DNA of 55,000 nt from Prorocentrum cordatum (GCA_963575745.1 CAUYUJ010004991.1:232506-287505); one strand, 5' to 3'; shown: positions 33,644 through 46,165, counted from the first letter of the stretch. The notes: a model not told the origin generated them from the sequence alone. Numbers and translations are program-made.

Positions 33644-34396
33644 TCACTCCACATACATTTTCTGCTCAGGCATGCCAGGTAACACCATGGCCCTGAGCAT
33701 CTCCAGGTCTTGTCTGATCCTGTCGCACCACCGCATTCGGCGGCCTCCCATTCCTCGCTGCGCCAGCAACGCTGTCATTATCTCGGGGCCATGGGCGAGC
33801 AACCCCGTCAGATGCAACAAGCGCCTGCGGATCGGCGCACAGTCCAAGTCCAGGATGCTATGCTCGGCTCGGAAAGCATGGTCTGGCTGAAATCTCTCGT
33901 GTCGAAGCTGGCCACGCATTCGCCGATGCACGCGCATGTGCGCACCATTCACATGCAACATGGATTGGGTCGACGGGACTCGAATGCACGCGTTGTAGAG
34001 CAGTCGGCTGAGCACTAACGCACCGCCAAGGACGAGTCGTATATGGAACGCGATCTGCTCGCTCCCAAAGTCTTCGTGGCCGACGGCACGAAGGCCAACA
34101 TCGCGCTCTGACGCTCGTCTCGCGTCAAGGACATGGTTCTTGCCGATTGTGGCCTTGGCGCCGAGGTGCCTGCGCGATCTCTCTATGTGTACGCGCATCT
34201 GGTTCTCGATCTGGAAGTCAGAACGCGGGGGCGGAATGCGCTTCCAATCGCCGGATACAGACACTTTCCAGCATTCCGTGGCGCGATGATCCTTGAACTG
34301 GATCATCGCTTCGGTAAAGTCGAGGCCAGCAGCTCGAACGACGCGCGGGTGGCGTTCGACAGCTTCCGCGCGAACTCGGCGAGCAACGCGATGCAC
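33644..34396 (-). pseudogene. RT C-terminal region of the second LINE
   Basis: A 250-codon frame contains HLGAKATIGKNHVLDARRAS and ALVLSRLLYNACIRV (about 34018). These match the post-catalytic part of dinoflagellate LINE proteins, which typically read YLG followed later by LVLSRLLYNAGTW. It lies directly after the palm fragment in a shifted frame. Confidence 0.65.
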
Positions 34397-34734
34397 TCGT
34401 CGCCCTCGAAGGTCACGTCGACGAGCTCCTCCTCGGGGCCCACCGGTTGGCCGCGCCAGAACGCGTCGGGGCTCCTCCTGGCCCGAAATGCGATGCCAGC
34501 TGCGCTCGTTGCAACGTGCGGCATGATGGGCCCAACCGAAAATACAATGTTAAACGCGCGCGCGCCAGACTGACATCCTTGGCGGTCGCCCTTCTGTGTA
34601 ATCGCTCTCGATGTTCTCGAACCGTGTGCGACAAGCGACACATTGGGGCGTCGCGGAGCAGCTCTATCACCGGCGGGTCCAGGCCCCATCGCTGCAGAAG
34701 TGGACCTTGTGTCTTCAAAAACCAAACAATCCAT
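34303..34734 (-). pseudogene. Reverse transcriptase palm fragment of the second LINE
   Basis: GDRQGCQSGARAFNIVFSVG (about 34587-34528) matches the RQGC motif region of LINE reverse transcriptases. VDVTFEGDE (about 34422) occupies the place of the catalytic VTYVDDE box, but the first aspartate of the pair is Gly, so the active site is lost. The frame stops shortly afterwards and the protein continues in another frame. Confidence 0.7.
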
Positions 34735-35997
34735 GTAGTCTGGCGTTCGGACAATCCACGAGATCGAAGATGTGACATGGGGTCCATCGCACTCTCGGGA
34801 GTAAAACCAATCGCTAATTCGCGAACAATTTTGTCAAAAGGCCTTAGTCAAGCCTATGACGAGGACACGTATCGACATGTATTCGAGTCGGGCCAGGTCA
34901 ACGGCGGCCGGAAACTCGTGGGTGGCAAAGTCGCAGCCACCATGCGGGACAGCGCCAAACTGGGACTTGGGCATCTGCAGCGGGTGCATGACACTCACTG
35001 AGCCCATGCCTCAACCGAATATCACTTTGAACGTGTGCTCAAGCAGTACCATCCCGCGACTGTTATGACACATCGTCTTATCTCCCTTGCGCTTGTACGC
35101 GTCAAAAGTCTTGCCGTCTTTCCACGCAGACGGCCAGCCACGTTGTGCTTCCCACCATTCCACGTGCTTTCAACGATCTCCACGGCCGGGGCGTCCCCGG
35201 CAGCCTGCAGCACCTCGACGGGGACTCCATCGAGGCCCGCGCCTTGTTGCGCTTCATCCGCTGCATGCTCTCTGCCACGATGGAAAAAACAGAGCGTGGC
35301 GGGATGTTGGACGGCGGCAGCAGCCTTGCCAAACGTCGCGTTCGCCATCGTCGGGGCGCTCTCGATGCTGTCAACGATGCGGCCTTGGAGCACGTCGCAG
35401 AAATGCCCCCCCAACGGGCCTCGCGAAGGTCGTGCGACTCCGCCCTCGCGCCGTCGCGGTCTCGGACGCTCTGGTCGCTGTTGGCGGACTTGCCGCCTGG
35501 CTGCCACGCGATGGCGGAGGTGGCCTGGGCGTCGTCGAGGTGGGTCACCACCTGGGCCTCCATGGCTTTCCGCTCCAGGAACGCATGGCGGTCCTCGTGC
35601 AAGAGGTTGCGGAGTCCATCGGATGCCGCGCGTCCGCCAGCGTCGATCAGGTGCCGCAGCCTCGCGGCAGCGCGGCCGTCGCGCTGCGCAGCGCGGGCGG
35701 CGGCGATGGCTCTCCAGCCTCTCGTGCCGGCGCCGTCGGCGGCGGGGCGCGTTTCCGCCGGCGCCGAGGCCCGTCGGTGAAAACAGACTGCGCGCCACTG
35801 TAGGCGCGCCAACCGCAGGCGTGAGTGAGTTAAGCGCCTGATGGGCGCCCAAAAATGCTGCGGCGCGCTCCGCGTGCGCGGCGCGATCCATAGCTTCCTC
35901 CGGGCCTGCTCGGCGCGGCCAGAGATCGCAGTCGCGTGCTTCCTCGTGAAAGCCGCGCCCCGCGCCCGCCAGGAAAATGGACGCAGCCTGCCGTTGC

Positions 35998-36656
35998 GCA
36001 AAATATGATCGATGCGAGACTCGGACCCGCGCCCATACCTCCACGTTGTCTCGTGCTCGCTGTAGTTGTTGAGCATGGACATCTCGTTCTTGTCAGCGTG
36101 GGCGCGCAAACGCGTGCCGTTGCTGTCGTCGGGGTCGGGGTTGGACGCCTGGCGCGCACTCGCTCCCGATGGGGCCCTCGGGGCCGATGCGGCCGTTGGC
36201 GGGGGTACTTCTGCACCGGCCACGTGTGAATGTTGTCAACGTCAGCCCAAAAGGTGTCTAGCTCGGCAGGTGGTGGAAGTGACGTCGGAACTTGTGCAGC
36301 GACCGCGGCCCGCGCCCCCTCGGAGTGGTGCAAATTGCCCACGCTGCGCGCCAGGCGAGGAGACTTGCGAACCGCGCAACAAGCTACGCAGTTAAACTGT
36401 GAGTGAACCCAAATCTGCGCACCCAATCCACCCCTGGGCGCGCCTCGCGTAATGAGCTGCTCGTGGTAAGTGCCGCCTCGAACGCGGTCGCTCTTGGCGC
36501 GCCGTTCTGGATGCCCACTACCATTAGCTCGCGTTCATTGAATTGAAGCTCGAGAAGCTGGATCTTCCCGACCAGCATATCGCCGCTGACCTGCGCGCTC
36601 TTGAATTCCCTGTGCTGGGGGTGCAGGGTCTGCGCGTTCGCGGTGGCCACCTTCAT
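35998..36656 (-). pseudogene. EEP endonuclease fragments of the second LINE
   Basis: The 5' piece (36656-36384) reads KVATANAQTL, then GKIQLLELQFNERELMVVG and IQNG. The last replaces the usual IQE, so the metal-binding Glu is lost. The 3' piece has YSEHETTWRYGRGSESRIDH, ending near 36005, equivalent to the fold's last catalytic His segment. The two pieces are in different frames. Confidence 0.65.
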
Positions 36657-37789
36657 AAGATCGATGCCGCCGCTGGGCCCCGCGCCCCCGGCGAGTCACT
36701 CGTCGCTGCCAGCGCCGCCACTTGGAGGATAACAGCTTCAAGCTCCAGCGGCAACAGCGCCGTGCGCCGTGTCCGCGGCGCCCGCCCCGGCGCGCCGCGG
36801 AAACCTCGGCGCAAGGTGGGCGGCGGCAGCGGTTCCGCGACGCGCGGCGACTCGGCGTGTCGCCCATCGTCGGCGCGGGGACCTCCGACGGGCTAGCAGA
36901 CCTTGCGCGAGCTCGGTTGGCGACCTCCTTGATGTCGGCCACGAGCTTGGCTATCGCCTGCTCCGCGCGCTGCGTGATCTCGGGGCGACGCGGCCAGACA
37001 TCTTCATGTCCTCTAACGCCGTGGTCATGCCACTCATCATCGTGGTTCTGCTGTCGGCGTTGGGCTGCTGGCGCCGGGTGGCCTTCGCCTGCAGCTCCTG
37101 TGCCTCCGAAGCGAGCTTCGCCTCGTCGGCTCTGGCGTTCTCCGCGTCGGCGAGCGCCGCAGCCGAGGCCGTCTCGGCCTTCTTCTTGGCGCGCCCCCAT
37201 GTAGCCGCTGCTGCTGCGAGCAGGGGCGCGATCGGCTCCGACATCGCGATGGCGCGCTTCTCCTCGGCAGTCTGGCGGATGAGGGAAGAGATCCGCGCGG
37301 CGCGGCCCGTCGGGCAACGCCGCCAACGAAGCGTCGAGATGCTTGATCGCCGCTGGCGGCGCGGTGATCTCCTTCGCGCTGGGCGCAGCGTCGCCCTCGG
37401 CGCGCTCGGGGGGGGGCGGAGGTGCGCGGCGGATGCCTGTTCCGCGGCGGCGTCGCCTCCTCCTGGGGCTCTGGCTGCTTCTGTGCCTGGCCCCGCGCCT
37501 ACTTGATGCCGCGCGCGAACACTTCTACGTCTGTGCCCGCTGCCGGCTGCCGCGCTGGCGCCGCGGGAACTCGGAGTCATAGACGCAGCTGGGCCGCGTG
37601 GGCGCCGTGGCCGTTCCGAGCGAGAGGGTTAGCGTGAGCCCGCGCTTCGACTCATGCAGCGCGCCCTGCGCGCAGGGCCTGACTGGGCATGGGCCAGCGC
37701 GCCTCTGGCGCGAAGTGGGGCGCCCCAAGGCTCATGCAGCGCTGGGCAGGCTGTGCTGCTGCCGCCGCTGCTGCAGCCAGAATTGTGAG

Positions 37790-38140
37790 CAGAGCCCAGA
37801 TGGCTTCCGAGAGGCTCCAACATGGCTAAAGGCGGCCCCGAGTCGCCCCGGGATCGCTCCAAGACACCCAAGATGGCCTCGAGACGGCCCCAGAAATCTC
37901 CAAGACGCCACCAAAGGCCCCCGAGAGGGCCCCAAGAGGCACGCATCATTGATTTTCCCGACATTTTTCTGAGCATTGTGGCGTTCTCGGCCGTTCGTTT
38001 TCCCGACGCTCTAGAGCGGCCCAAGAGGCCCCCGAGGTCGCCCCGGGGCGGCCCAAGACGGCCCCAAAAAGGGCTCAAGAGGCGCCCGAGAAGCCCCCGG
38101 AGGCTCCCGAGAGGCCCCCAAAAGGCCCCAAGCGAAGGTT
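37790..38140 (+). repeat. CCAAGAGGCC composite repeat copy
   Basis: Left arm 37800-37937; core 37937-38020 (CATCATTGATTTTCCCGAC, GTGGCGTTCTCG, TTTTCCCGACGCTC); right arm to 38140. It adjoins the 5' side of the second LINE. Confidence 0.85.
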
Positions 38141-38424
38141 TTTGAAGGATTTCGGCATGCGCGCGCGACGACGCGCGCGTGTGCGCACTTCGTCCCGTTT
38201 TTTGCAATGGATTCGCGAAAAAGCGTTATGTTAGAACAACACATGTCACCGCATAGCGTTTTTTACAGGGGAACCTCAAGGAGGGGAACCCGGTTGGCCT
38301 GGGACATTGTTGGACATGTGGTCAGAATCATATGTGATTTACTTACCCGAAAGGGGGGGCGATAACGCTGGGGGGGGGGGTAGAGTCTATTTTCTTTTTA
38401 GAAAAAATAATCTAGAACCCTGAT

Positions 38425-39095
38425 GGAGTGTGTGCACCAGGAATATAGGGCCTTGGGGTCTAGGGCCCAGGAGTCTACGGTCTGGGAGTTTAGGCTGGAA
38501 GAGTCTGGGGACCTGGAGCCTAGGGCGCCCTGGGAGTCTAGAGCCCACAAATCTAGGGCCTTGGGGTCTAGGCCCACGACTCTGAGACTCTGCAGTCCAG
38601 AGTCCAAGAGTCGAACACCTTGGAATGTAGGGCCCCGGAATCCAAGGCCCTGGAATGTAGGGCCCTGGAATGTAGGGCCTTGAAACCTATGGCCGGGAGT
38701 CAAGGGCCCTGGAGTCTAAGACTTGAGGGACCCGGAGTCCCGGGCTTTGGACTCTAAGGGCCTGGAGTCTACGGCCCAAGCTGTCGGGGCCTACGGCCCA
38801 GGAGTTTCGGGCACAAGAATCGACGACTCAGGAATCAAGGGCCTTGGAGTCTAGGGCCCTGGATTCCAAGGCCCAGGAGTCTAGGGACCAGAAATCTAAG
38901 GCCCAGGCATCTAGGGCCCAGGAGTCCTGGGCACTGGAATCTAGGGCCCTGGAGTGTGGGGCCGTGGGGTCCAGGGCTCAGGACTCTAGGGTCCAGGACT
39001 CTGGGGCCCTTGAGTTTGGGCCCTTGGGGCCTCGGAATCTAGTGCCTTGGATTCTAAGGCCCAAGAATCTGGGGCTCTGGAGTCTGGGGCTCATG
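38425..39095 (+). repeat. ~15-bp minisatellite (GGGCCCTGGAGTCTA type)
   Basis: About 40 degenerate units of GGGCCCTGGAGTCTA and GGCCCAGGAATCTA. Frames through it are low-complexity artefacts. Confidence 0.92.
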
Positions 39096-39099
39096 CGGG

Positions 39100-39880
39100 G
39101 GAGGAAACAACGAAACGAACAACAAAACAAACGCAACTATTTCCGAGGCGAGGGGCGACAGAAACCAGACGAACAACGAAACGAATAAGGGAACGAGCAA
39201 CAAAACGAACATCCAATCTTCGGCTGAGGCTACGGCAGAGGCTGGGGACCAGGCTGAATATCAGGCCAAGGGCGCAGCAACAATAGCGGGGGGAAACAAC
39301 GAAACGAACAACGAAACGAACGCCCGGGAACTATGGCCAGGGCGCGGGGAGACAGAAACGACACGAACAACGAAGCGAGAAACGACGCGAAACGAACGCC
39401 CAGAACAATGGCCTGGGCTACGGCAAGGCTGGGGCTCACGTTGCAGTTCTGGCAAGGAGTGCAACAACACAGCAAGAACAGCAACAACGAAACGCGCAAC
39501 GAAAATAACGCCCCAAAGCTACGGCTCAAGCGAGGGGAAACTGATTGGTCGGCCTCGAACCACCGAACAAAAAAAACAGCATCAACAACACAACGAACAA
39601 CGAAACAAAACATGAAGCAATAATCTGCGTTCGTGTTACACGCATTCAGAACATCAGAAAACGACGGCGGCGCGAAACGAAATGAAGAACGAAACGCACC
39701 GCATAGGACGGACCAAACAACATGGACAACGAAACGCAACCTTGAAATTGCGGCAACACAGAACGAACAACGAAACGCGCACCAAACAAAAACGTTTACA
39801 CTTCAAACGCACCTTAAACAAAACGAGCAACACAACGAACAACATAACGAACAGCATACCAAGGGCCAACACCTAACTAA
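39100..39880 (+). repeat. AACGAAACAACG-rich repeat region
   Basis: AACGAACAACGAAACGAAC words alternate with GC-rich GGCTACGGCAGAGGCTGGG blocks (39230, 39415, 39520). The array becomes more A-rich to the right. No gene is seen. Confidence 0.85.
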
Positions 39881-40059
39881 ACAGCTTTGTGCTCCGGCCT
39901 TGTAGACCGACGTGCTCAAATCATCTGAGGGAGGGAGTTTGTGGAGCATTGAGTGTGGTGTTGGAGGCGAAGGCTGTTGAGTACTGGGTTTGGCGGTGGC
40001 GACGGAGGGAGTTGAGTATAATGATATTTTCAAGTTCATTTCGGGGGGGCCTGTCGAAG

Positions 40060-40292
40060 ATGAAGGCGGCTTGGGCCGTCTGGGGGCCATCGTGCGCGCG
40101 TCGGGGAGAAATTGCGGCGATTCTCGGCCGTCTTGGGGAGGTTTGGGGCTTCGTGGAGCCCTCGTGTCTTGTTTTTGGGGCTGTTTTGGGCCGTCAAGGG
40201 GCGTCGCCAGAGGCCCCCGCACTCCAACGCAAAATCGAAATCCCTGGGCCGGGGCCCCCGACTCCGTCGCCAGGGGTGTATCTCTCTCTCTC

Positions 40293-40328
<36 letters not shown>

Positions 40329-40334
40329 TGTATG

Positions 40335-40389
<55 letters not shown>

Positions 40390-40600
40390 GTACCTGTATG
40401 TACATATATATATATGAATGTATACATACATACATACATTCATATATTCAGGTATCAGCACGCACCATCCCCTTGTTGCTGTTGGAAGATGGCAAGACGA
40501 AAACAGCGTTCAAGGTGCGTGCGTCGGTCGCGGAGGCGGAGGCCTCGGAGTGGGTTGGTTCGCGGGTTGGAGACCCAGGCTGGTGAGTACTGGGTGTGGT
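40060..40600 (+). repeat. Insert copy 1 within the 120-bp array
   Basis: Begins GGCTTGGGCCGTCTGG. It contains antisense-type TTGGGG/GGCCGTC words related to the CCAAGAGGCC repeats, GGGCCGGGGCCCCCGACTCC, a TATG/TA microsatellite (40270-40385), then TATCAGCACGCACCAT and GGTTGGAGACCCAGGCTG. It is homologous to 41100-41690. Confidence 0.85.
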
Positions 40601-41099
40601 GTTGGAGACAGACGAAGTTGAGCAGACGGATATTTTCAAGTTCATCTTGGGGAAGGAGCCTGTTGACTATTGGGTGTGGTGTTGGGAACTCAGGGAGCTG
40701 AGGAAAATGATAGTTTCAAGTTCACCTTGGGGAGGGAGCCTGTTCACTATTGGGTGTGGCACTGGAAGCGAAGGCTGGTATGTATTGGGTGTGGTGTTGG
40801 ATACGGAGGGGGTTAAAGAAAACGATAGTTTCAGCTTCACCTTGGGAAGGGAGCCTGTTGAATATTGGGTGTGGCGTTGGAGACGAGGGCTGGTGAGGGC
40901 TGGGTGTGGCGGTGGAAACGGAGGGAGGTGAGTATAATGATATGCTTGAAACTTTAGGGAGGGAGCGAGTAGTGAATGTGGTGTTGGAGATGAAGGCCGT
41001 TGATACTGGGTGTGCCAGTGGCGACGGAGGGGGTTGAGTATAATGATGCTTTCATAATGGTATTTTCAAGTTCATCTTGGGAGGGAGCCTGTTAAGTGT

Positions 41100-41690
41100 G
41101 AAGGCCTCTTAGGCCGTCTGGAAGCCATCGTGAGCGTCTTGGAGCGGAGTTTCGGCGATTTTCGGCCCCCTTGGACAGGTTTGGGGCCTCCTGGAGCCCT
41201 CGTGTCCTATTTTTGGGGCTGTCTTGGGGCGTCCCCAGAGGCCCCAACAATCCAACGCGCAATCGAGGTCTCTGGGCCGGGGCCCCCGACTCCGTCGGCA
41301 AGGATCTCTCTCTCTCTCTCTCTCTCTCTCTTATATATGTGTATATATATCTATTTGTGTATACTGATTTACATACGTATGTATGTATGTATAATTGTAC
41401 GCACGTGTGTATCTAGGTATGTCTGTCGACAATGTATGTATGTGTGTGTGTATGTATGCGCTTATGCCAGTATGTATGTATGTATGTATGTATGTATGTA
41501 TGTATGTATGTATGTAGGTACATACATTCACACACACATCCATGCATACATACATACAAGTATCAGCACGCACCATGACCCATTTTGCTCTTGGAAGATG
41601 GCAAGACGAAAAAGGCGTTCAAAATGCGTGCGTCGGTCGTGGAGGCGGGGGCCTCGGAATGGGTGGGTTCGCGGGTTGGAGACCCAGGCT
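41100..41690 (+). repeat. Insert copy 2 within the 120-bp array
   Basis: The same order of landmarks as 40060-40600, with a different simple-sequence middle: (TC)n at 41305-41331 and (TATG)n at 41470-41516. Confidence 0.85.
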
Positions 41691-42689
41691 GATGAGTATT
41701 GGCTGTGGTGTTGGAAACGGGGGGGGGTTGAGAAACATATGACTTCAACTTCACCTTGGGGAGGGAGCCTGTTGAGTACTGGGTGTGGCGTTGGAGGCCA
41801 GGGCTGGTGAGGACTGGGTGTGGCGGTGGAGACGGGGAGAGTTGAGTATAATGATACGTTCAAATCATCTGAAGGAGGGAGCTTGTGGAGTATTGAGTGT
41901 GGTCTTGGAGACGAAGGCTGTTGAGTACTGGGTGTGGCGGTGGCGAAAGAAGGAATTGAGTACAATGGTATTTTCAATTTCATCTTGGAGGGGAGACTGT
42001 TGAGTGTTGAGTGTGGTGTTGGAAACGAGGCTGGTGAGCACTGGGTGTGGCGGTGGCGACGGAAAAAATTGATTAGAAGGATCGTGTCAACTTCATCTTG
42101 TGGAAAGAGCCTGTTGAATATTGGGTGTGGTGTTGGGGACGAAGCTTGATGAGTACTGAATGTGGTTTTGGAGGCGAAGGAACGCGAGTATATCTATGTT
42201 TTCTTACTAGATTTGGGGGTGCGGTGTTGGGGACGGACGCTGTGGAGTACTGGGTGTTGTGGAGCCGAGAAAAACTGTTGAGTACTGGGTGTGACATTGG
42301 AAGCGTAGGTTGCGGAGTCGTGGGTTTTGTGGAGGAGACGGACGGGGGTGCTTATAATACTCTTTTCGAATTATGCTTGAGGAAGGAACTGGTTGAGTAA
42401 CAGTCGTGGAGTTGGAAATGGAAGCTGTGGAGTAATCGGTATTGTGGGAAAAAAGGCGGAGGGAACTGCGCAGAAATATCCTTTCACGTTGAACATGGGG
42501 GGAAGCCTGCTGAATAGTGGGTGTCGTGCTGGGAACGGAGACAGCTGAACATTGCGCGATGTAGAAGAAACAAGGGGAATTGCGCCAAACGACCTTCCGA
42601 AAATGTTCCTCACAACTGAGTGCGGGAATTGTGCGACTCAAATTGGCTACTATATAGAATTCGAATTTGGGGCGCATGGTGCAGTCGGA

Positions 42690-42925
42690 AAACTGTATAT
42701 ACACAAATCTGCACGGTGCAAAATACGCGGTGTAGACGACGCGGAAGAAGGTACGCAGTGTAGGCTATGTGACGAAATGCGCGTGGCGCAGGCGATCGGG
42801 CGCAGGCTATGCGGTGCAAGTATTGGGGCGCCCGCGCAGGCAACGCGGCGCAAACTCGACGGCGCAAACTAAGCGGCGTCAGACTCCACGCGCCCCAGGC
42901 TACGAGGTGCCGGCCCTGTTGCACT
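42690..42925 (+). repeat. GCGGTGCA-type minisatellite, related to 20.34 kb
   Basis: Degenerate words such as GGCTATGCGGTGCAAG and GGCGCAGGC, resembling the ~15-bp unit at 20335-20535 but more GC-rich and diverged. Confidence 0.6.
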
Positions 42926-42979
42926 GGTTATGACATGTGTTGTGTGAAGGGCGGCGCAAAGGCGACCTTGGGATCCTTG

Positions 42980-43560
42980 TCGGGGATCGCGTCTTTGCCA
43001 CGAATCGCGTCTTCGCCAGGAATAGCGTATTCGCTGGGAATAGCATATTCGCTGGAATAACGTCTTCGCGGCGAATAGCATATTCGCCGGGCACACCGTC
43101 TTGGCCGCGAATAGCGTCTTCCCTGGGAATGGCGCCGTCGCCGGGAATCGCATCTGCGCTTTGAGTAGTGTCTTCGATGGGATTAGCGTCTTCGCGAGGA
43201 ATAGCGTCTTCGCTGGGACTTGTATCCTCGCTGGGAGTAGCGTCTTCACCACGAATTGCGCCTTCGCCAAGAATAGCGTCTTCGCCACGAGTAGCACCTG
43301 CGCCCATGCACTGTCTGCGCAGGAAATGACGCGTGCACCGCAGGACCTGTCGGGCAGCAGCCCCAGTCAAAATAGCGTCTTCCCCTTCAAGCGCCTTTGC
43401 GTCTTGGGGCTCGTTTGCGTCTTCAGTTCGAAAACCGTCTTCAATTGCATTTGCGTCTGCCCCGTCTGGTTGGGCAATCGCGTCTTCAAATGAACCATTG
43501 TCTTCGCCCGCCCTATCACCCTCAACCACTTGCGTCTTCGAGTAGCGTCGTCGTCTTCGG
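42980..43560 (+). repeat. 18-bp minisatellite (GCGTCTTCGCTGGGAATA type)
   Basis: About 25 units with an 18-bp period. Because 18 is a multiple of three, the minus strand has a long open frame (43718-42900) with hexapeptides such as EDAIPG and EDANPI. Left and right units are more diverged. Confidence 0.9.
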
Positions 43561-43679
43561 CCGAACAGACACACCCCGGCTGCCACGCCAATGTGTACAC
43601 ATATATGTTTTTCCCCACATCCTGAGTGGGGTTCTTGTTTTCCCAGAACATCCTCTCCTTCTCCCTCCCGCCTCCCGCC

Positions 43680-44085
43680 TCCCATATCAATACTATGCCT
43701 ACCATTCCAGCCTCCCATATCATACCATGCCTACCATTCCATACCATACCATACCTACCGTGCCATACCATACCATACCATACGATACATATCACACACA
43801 ACCAAACAATACCATACCATACCACACCTACCATGCCATACCACACCATACCATACATACCACGCAAAACCGAATAATACCATACCGTACCAGCCGTGTA
43901 ATATAGCATACGTACCATACCATACCACACCATACAATACCATACCTACCATACAATACCATACATACCATACAATAGCATACCTACCATACGGTACACT
44001 ACCATACCACACATACCATGCAATACCATACCAAACTACCCATACAATACCATACCAAGCATACCTTACCATACCATATCCGCAA
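43680..44085 (+). repeat. (ATACC)n pentanucleotide array
   Basis: CCATACCATACCATACCTACC with variants over about 400 bp. Confidence 0.94.
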
Positions 44086-44099
44086 GAGCGAGCAAGGTA

Positions 44100-45375
44100 T
44101 CGGAATACCACACTATTTACAAGGCTTCGTGCCCCTCCCGCCCCTCCAGGGAGGCCCCGCCTGAGCGAGGAGGGTATCGGACACCTGCACTATTTACATG
44201 GTTTCGTGCCCCTCCCTCCCCTCCAGGGAGGCCCCACCTGAGCGAGGAGGGTATTGGAAACCCATACAATTTACATGGTTTCGTGCTCCTCCCACCCCTC
44301 CAGAGAAGCCCCGTCTGAGCGAGGAGGGTATCGGACATCCATACTATTTACATGGTTTCGTGCCCCTCCCACCCCTCCAGGGAAGCCCCGTCTGAGCGAG
44401 GAGGGTATCGGAAACCAATACTATTCACATGGTTTCGTACCCCTCCCACCCCTCCAGGGAAGCCCCGCCTGAGCGAGGAGGGTATCGGAAACCAATACTA
44501 TTTACAATGTTTCGTGCCGCTCCCACCCCTCCAGGGAGGCCCCGTCTGAGCGAGGAGGGTATTGGAAACTCATGCTATTTATATGGTTTCGTGCCCCTCC
44601 CACCCTTCAGGGAGGCCCCGCCTGAACGAGGAGGGTCTCGGACACCCATACTATTCACATGGTTTCGTGCCCCTCCCGTCCCTCCAGGGAGGCTCCGCCT
44701 GAGCGAGGAGGGTTTCGGAAACCCATACTATTTACATGGTTTCGTGCCCCTCCCACCCCTCCAAGGAGGCCCCGTCTGAGCGAGGAGGGTATCGGAAACC
44801 CATACTATTTACATGGTTTCGTGCCCCTCCCTCCCCTCCAGGGAGGCCCCGCCTGAGCGAGGAAAGTATCGGAAACCCATACTATTTACATGGTTCCGTG
44901 CCCCTTCCACCCCTCCAGGGAGGCCCCGCCTGAGCGAGGAGGGCCTCGGAAACCAATACTGTTTACATGGCTTCGTGCCCCTCCCCCCCTCCAGGGAGGC
45001 CCCCGTCTGAGCGAGGAGGGTATCGGAAACCAATATTATTTTTCATGGTTTCGTGCCCCTCCCATCCCTCCAAGGAAGCCCCGCCTGAGCGAGGAGGGTT
45101 TCGGAAACCCATACTATTTACATGGCTTCGTGCCCCTTCCACCTCTCCAGAGGGGCCCCGTCTGAGCGAGGAAAGCATCGGAAACCCATGCTATTTACAT
45201 GGTTTCGTGCCCCCCCCACCCCTCCAAGGAGGCCCCGCCTGAGCGAAGAGGGTATCGGAAACCCATGCTATTTACATGGTTTCGTGCCCCTTCCACCCCT
45301 CCAAGGAGGCCCCGTCTGAGCGAGGAGGGTATCGGAAATGCAAACTATTTAAATGGTTTCGTGCCCCTCCCACTG
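44100..45375 (+). repeat. 77-bp tandem array (about 16 units)
   Basis: Unit landmarks are GGTTTCGTGCCCCTCCC, CCTGAGCGAGGAGGGTATC and CATACTATTTACAT. Units are highly similar. Overlapping 65-codon frames tile the array because 77 is not a multiple of three; they are not genes. Confidence 0.95.
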
Positions 45376-45469
45376 ACATGGGTGAGGAGGAGGGGAGAAC
45401 ATTACCTATCCATCTCACGTCCTACTCCTCCCACTGAGGAGGGTGAGGAGGAGGGGGAGTTCTGTGATG

Positions 45470-46045
45470 AGGAAGGCTTCATCATGATGATGGTGATGAC
45501 GATGGTTATGCTGCTGTTCACGATGACGATGACGATGGCGATAATGGTGATGGACGGTGACGATGGCGATAACGGCGATTCTGATGATGATGATGCTGAT
45601 AATGATGACGATGATGATGGCGATGGCGATGATGACAACGGCGACGACGACGAGGATGATGATGCAGATGCAGGTGATGATGACGATGCTGCTGCTGATG
45701 ATGACGTTGCTGGTGCTGTTGATGATGATGACGACGATGATGCTGATGATGATGACGTCCACGATGATGCGGACGATGATGATGCCAAGGACGGTGATGG
45801 TGATGATGATGATGACGATGATGATGATGATGATGATTATGCTGGTGATGATGATGATGATGATGATTGTGATGACGATGATGGCGACGACGATGATGGT
45901 GACGATGACGCTGACGATGATGCTGATGATGATGAGGATGATGATGATGATGATGGTTATGATGATGCCGGTGATGCTGACGATGATGAAGATACTGATG
46001 TTGATGACGATGATGCTGATGATGACGACGACGATGCTGGTGATA

Positions 46046-46117
<72 letters not shown>

Positions 46118-46165
46118 CCGGGGATGAGGAGGACGAGGAGGAGGACGACGAGGAGGAGGAGGAGG
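45470..46165 (+). repeat. (GAT)n/(GAC)n block inside the 77-bp array
   Basis: About 650 bp of GAT/GAC triplets with GCT and GGT variants, purest at 46045-46115, then GAGGAC triplets to 46165. The plus-strand poly-Asp frame is not a gene. Confidence 0.95.

Larger units (their letters stand above)
33640..37600 (-). mobile_element. Second decayed non-LTR (LINE-type) retrotransposon, minus strand
   Basis: Order on the minus strand: an Ala/Arg-rich upstream frame with a likely coiled coil (37580-36951, AETASAAALADAENARAD), endonuclease start (36656-36384), endonuclease end (SRIDHIL, 36016-35998), RT palm (34734-34303) and RT C-terminal region (34396-33644). It has the same type and orientation as the LINE at 3.2-10.1 kb. 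Changed catalytic residues and frame shifts show it is inactive. Ends are estimated, with no target duplication seen. If the TPR exons form one gene, this copy is intronic. Confidence 0.75.
39895..42560 (+). repeat. Tandem array of ~120-bp units with higher-order duplication
   Basis: Units contain GAGGGAGCCTGTTGAGTA, TGGGTGTGGCGTTGGAGACG and GTTGAGTATAATGATA. Two inserts (40060-40600 and 41100-41690) sit at the same array position and are homologous, giving a ~1.05-kb higher-order period. The right end (42200-42560) is more diverged. Confidence 0.85.

Noticed and set aside
44198-45319. A family of similar 65-codon genes (MVSCPSHPSREAPPERGG type)
   Set aside because: The frames overlap at 77-bp steps across a tandem array and simply restate it in rotating frames.
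44100-45375. CRISPR-like regular array
   Set aside because: Units are contiguous 77-bp tandem repeats without distinct repeat and spacer parts, in a eukaryotic context with no cas genes.
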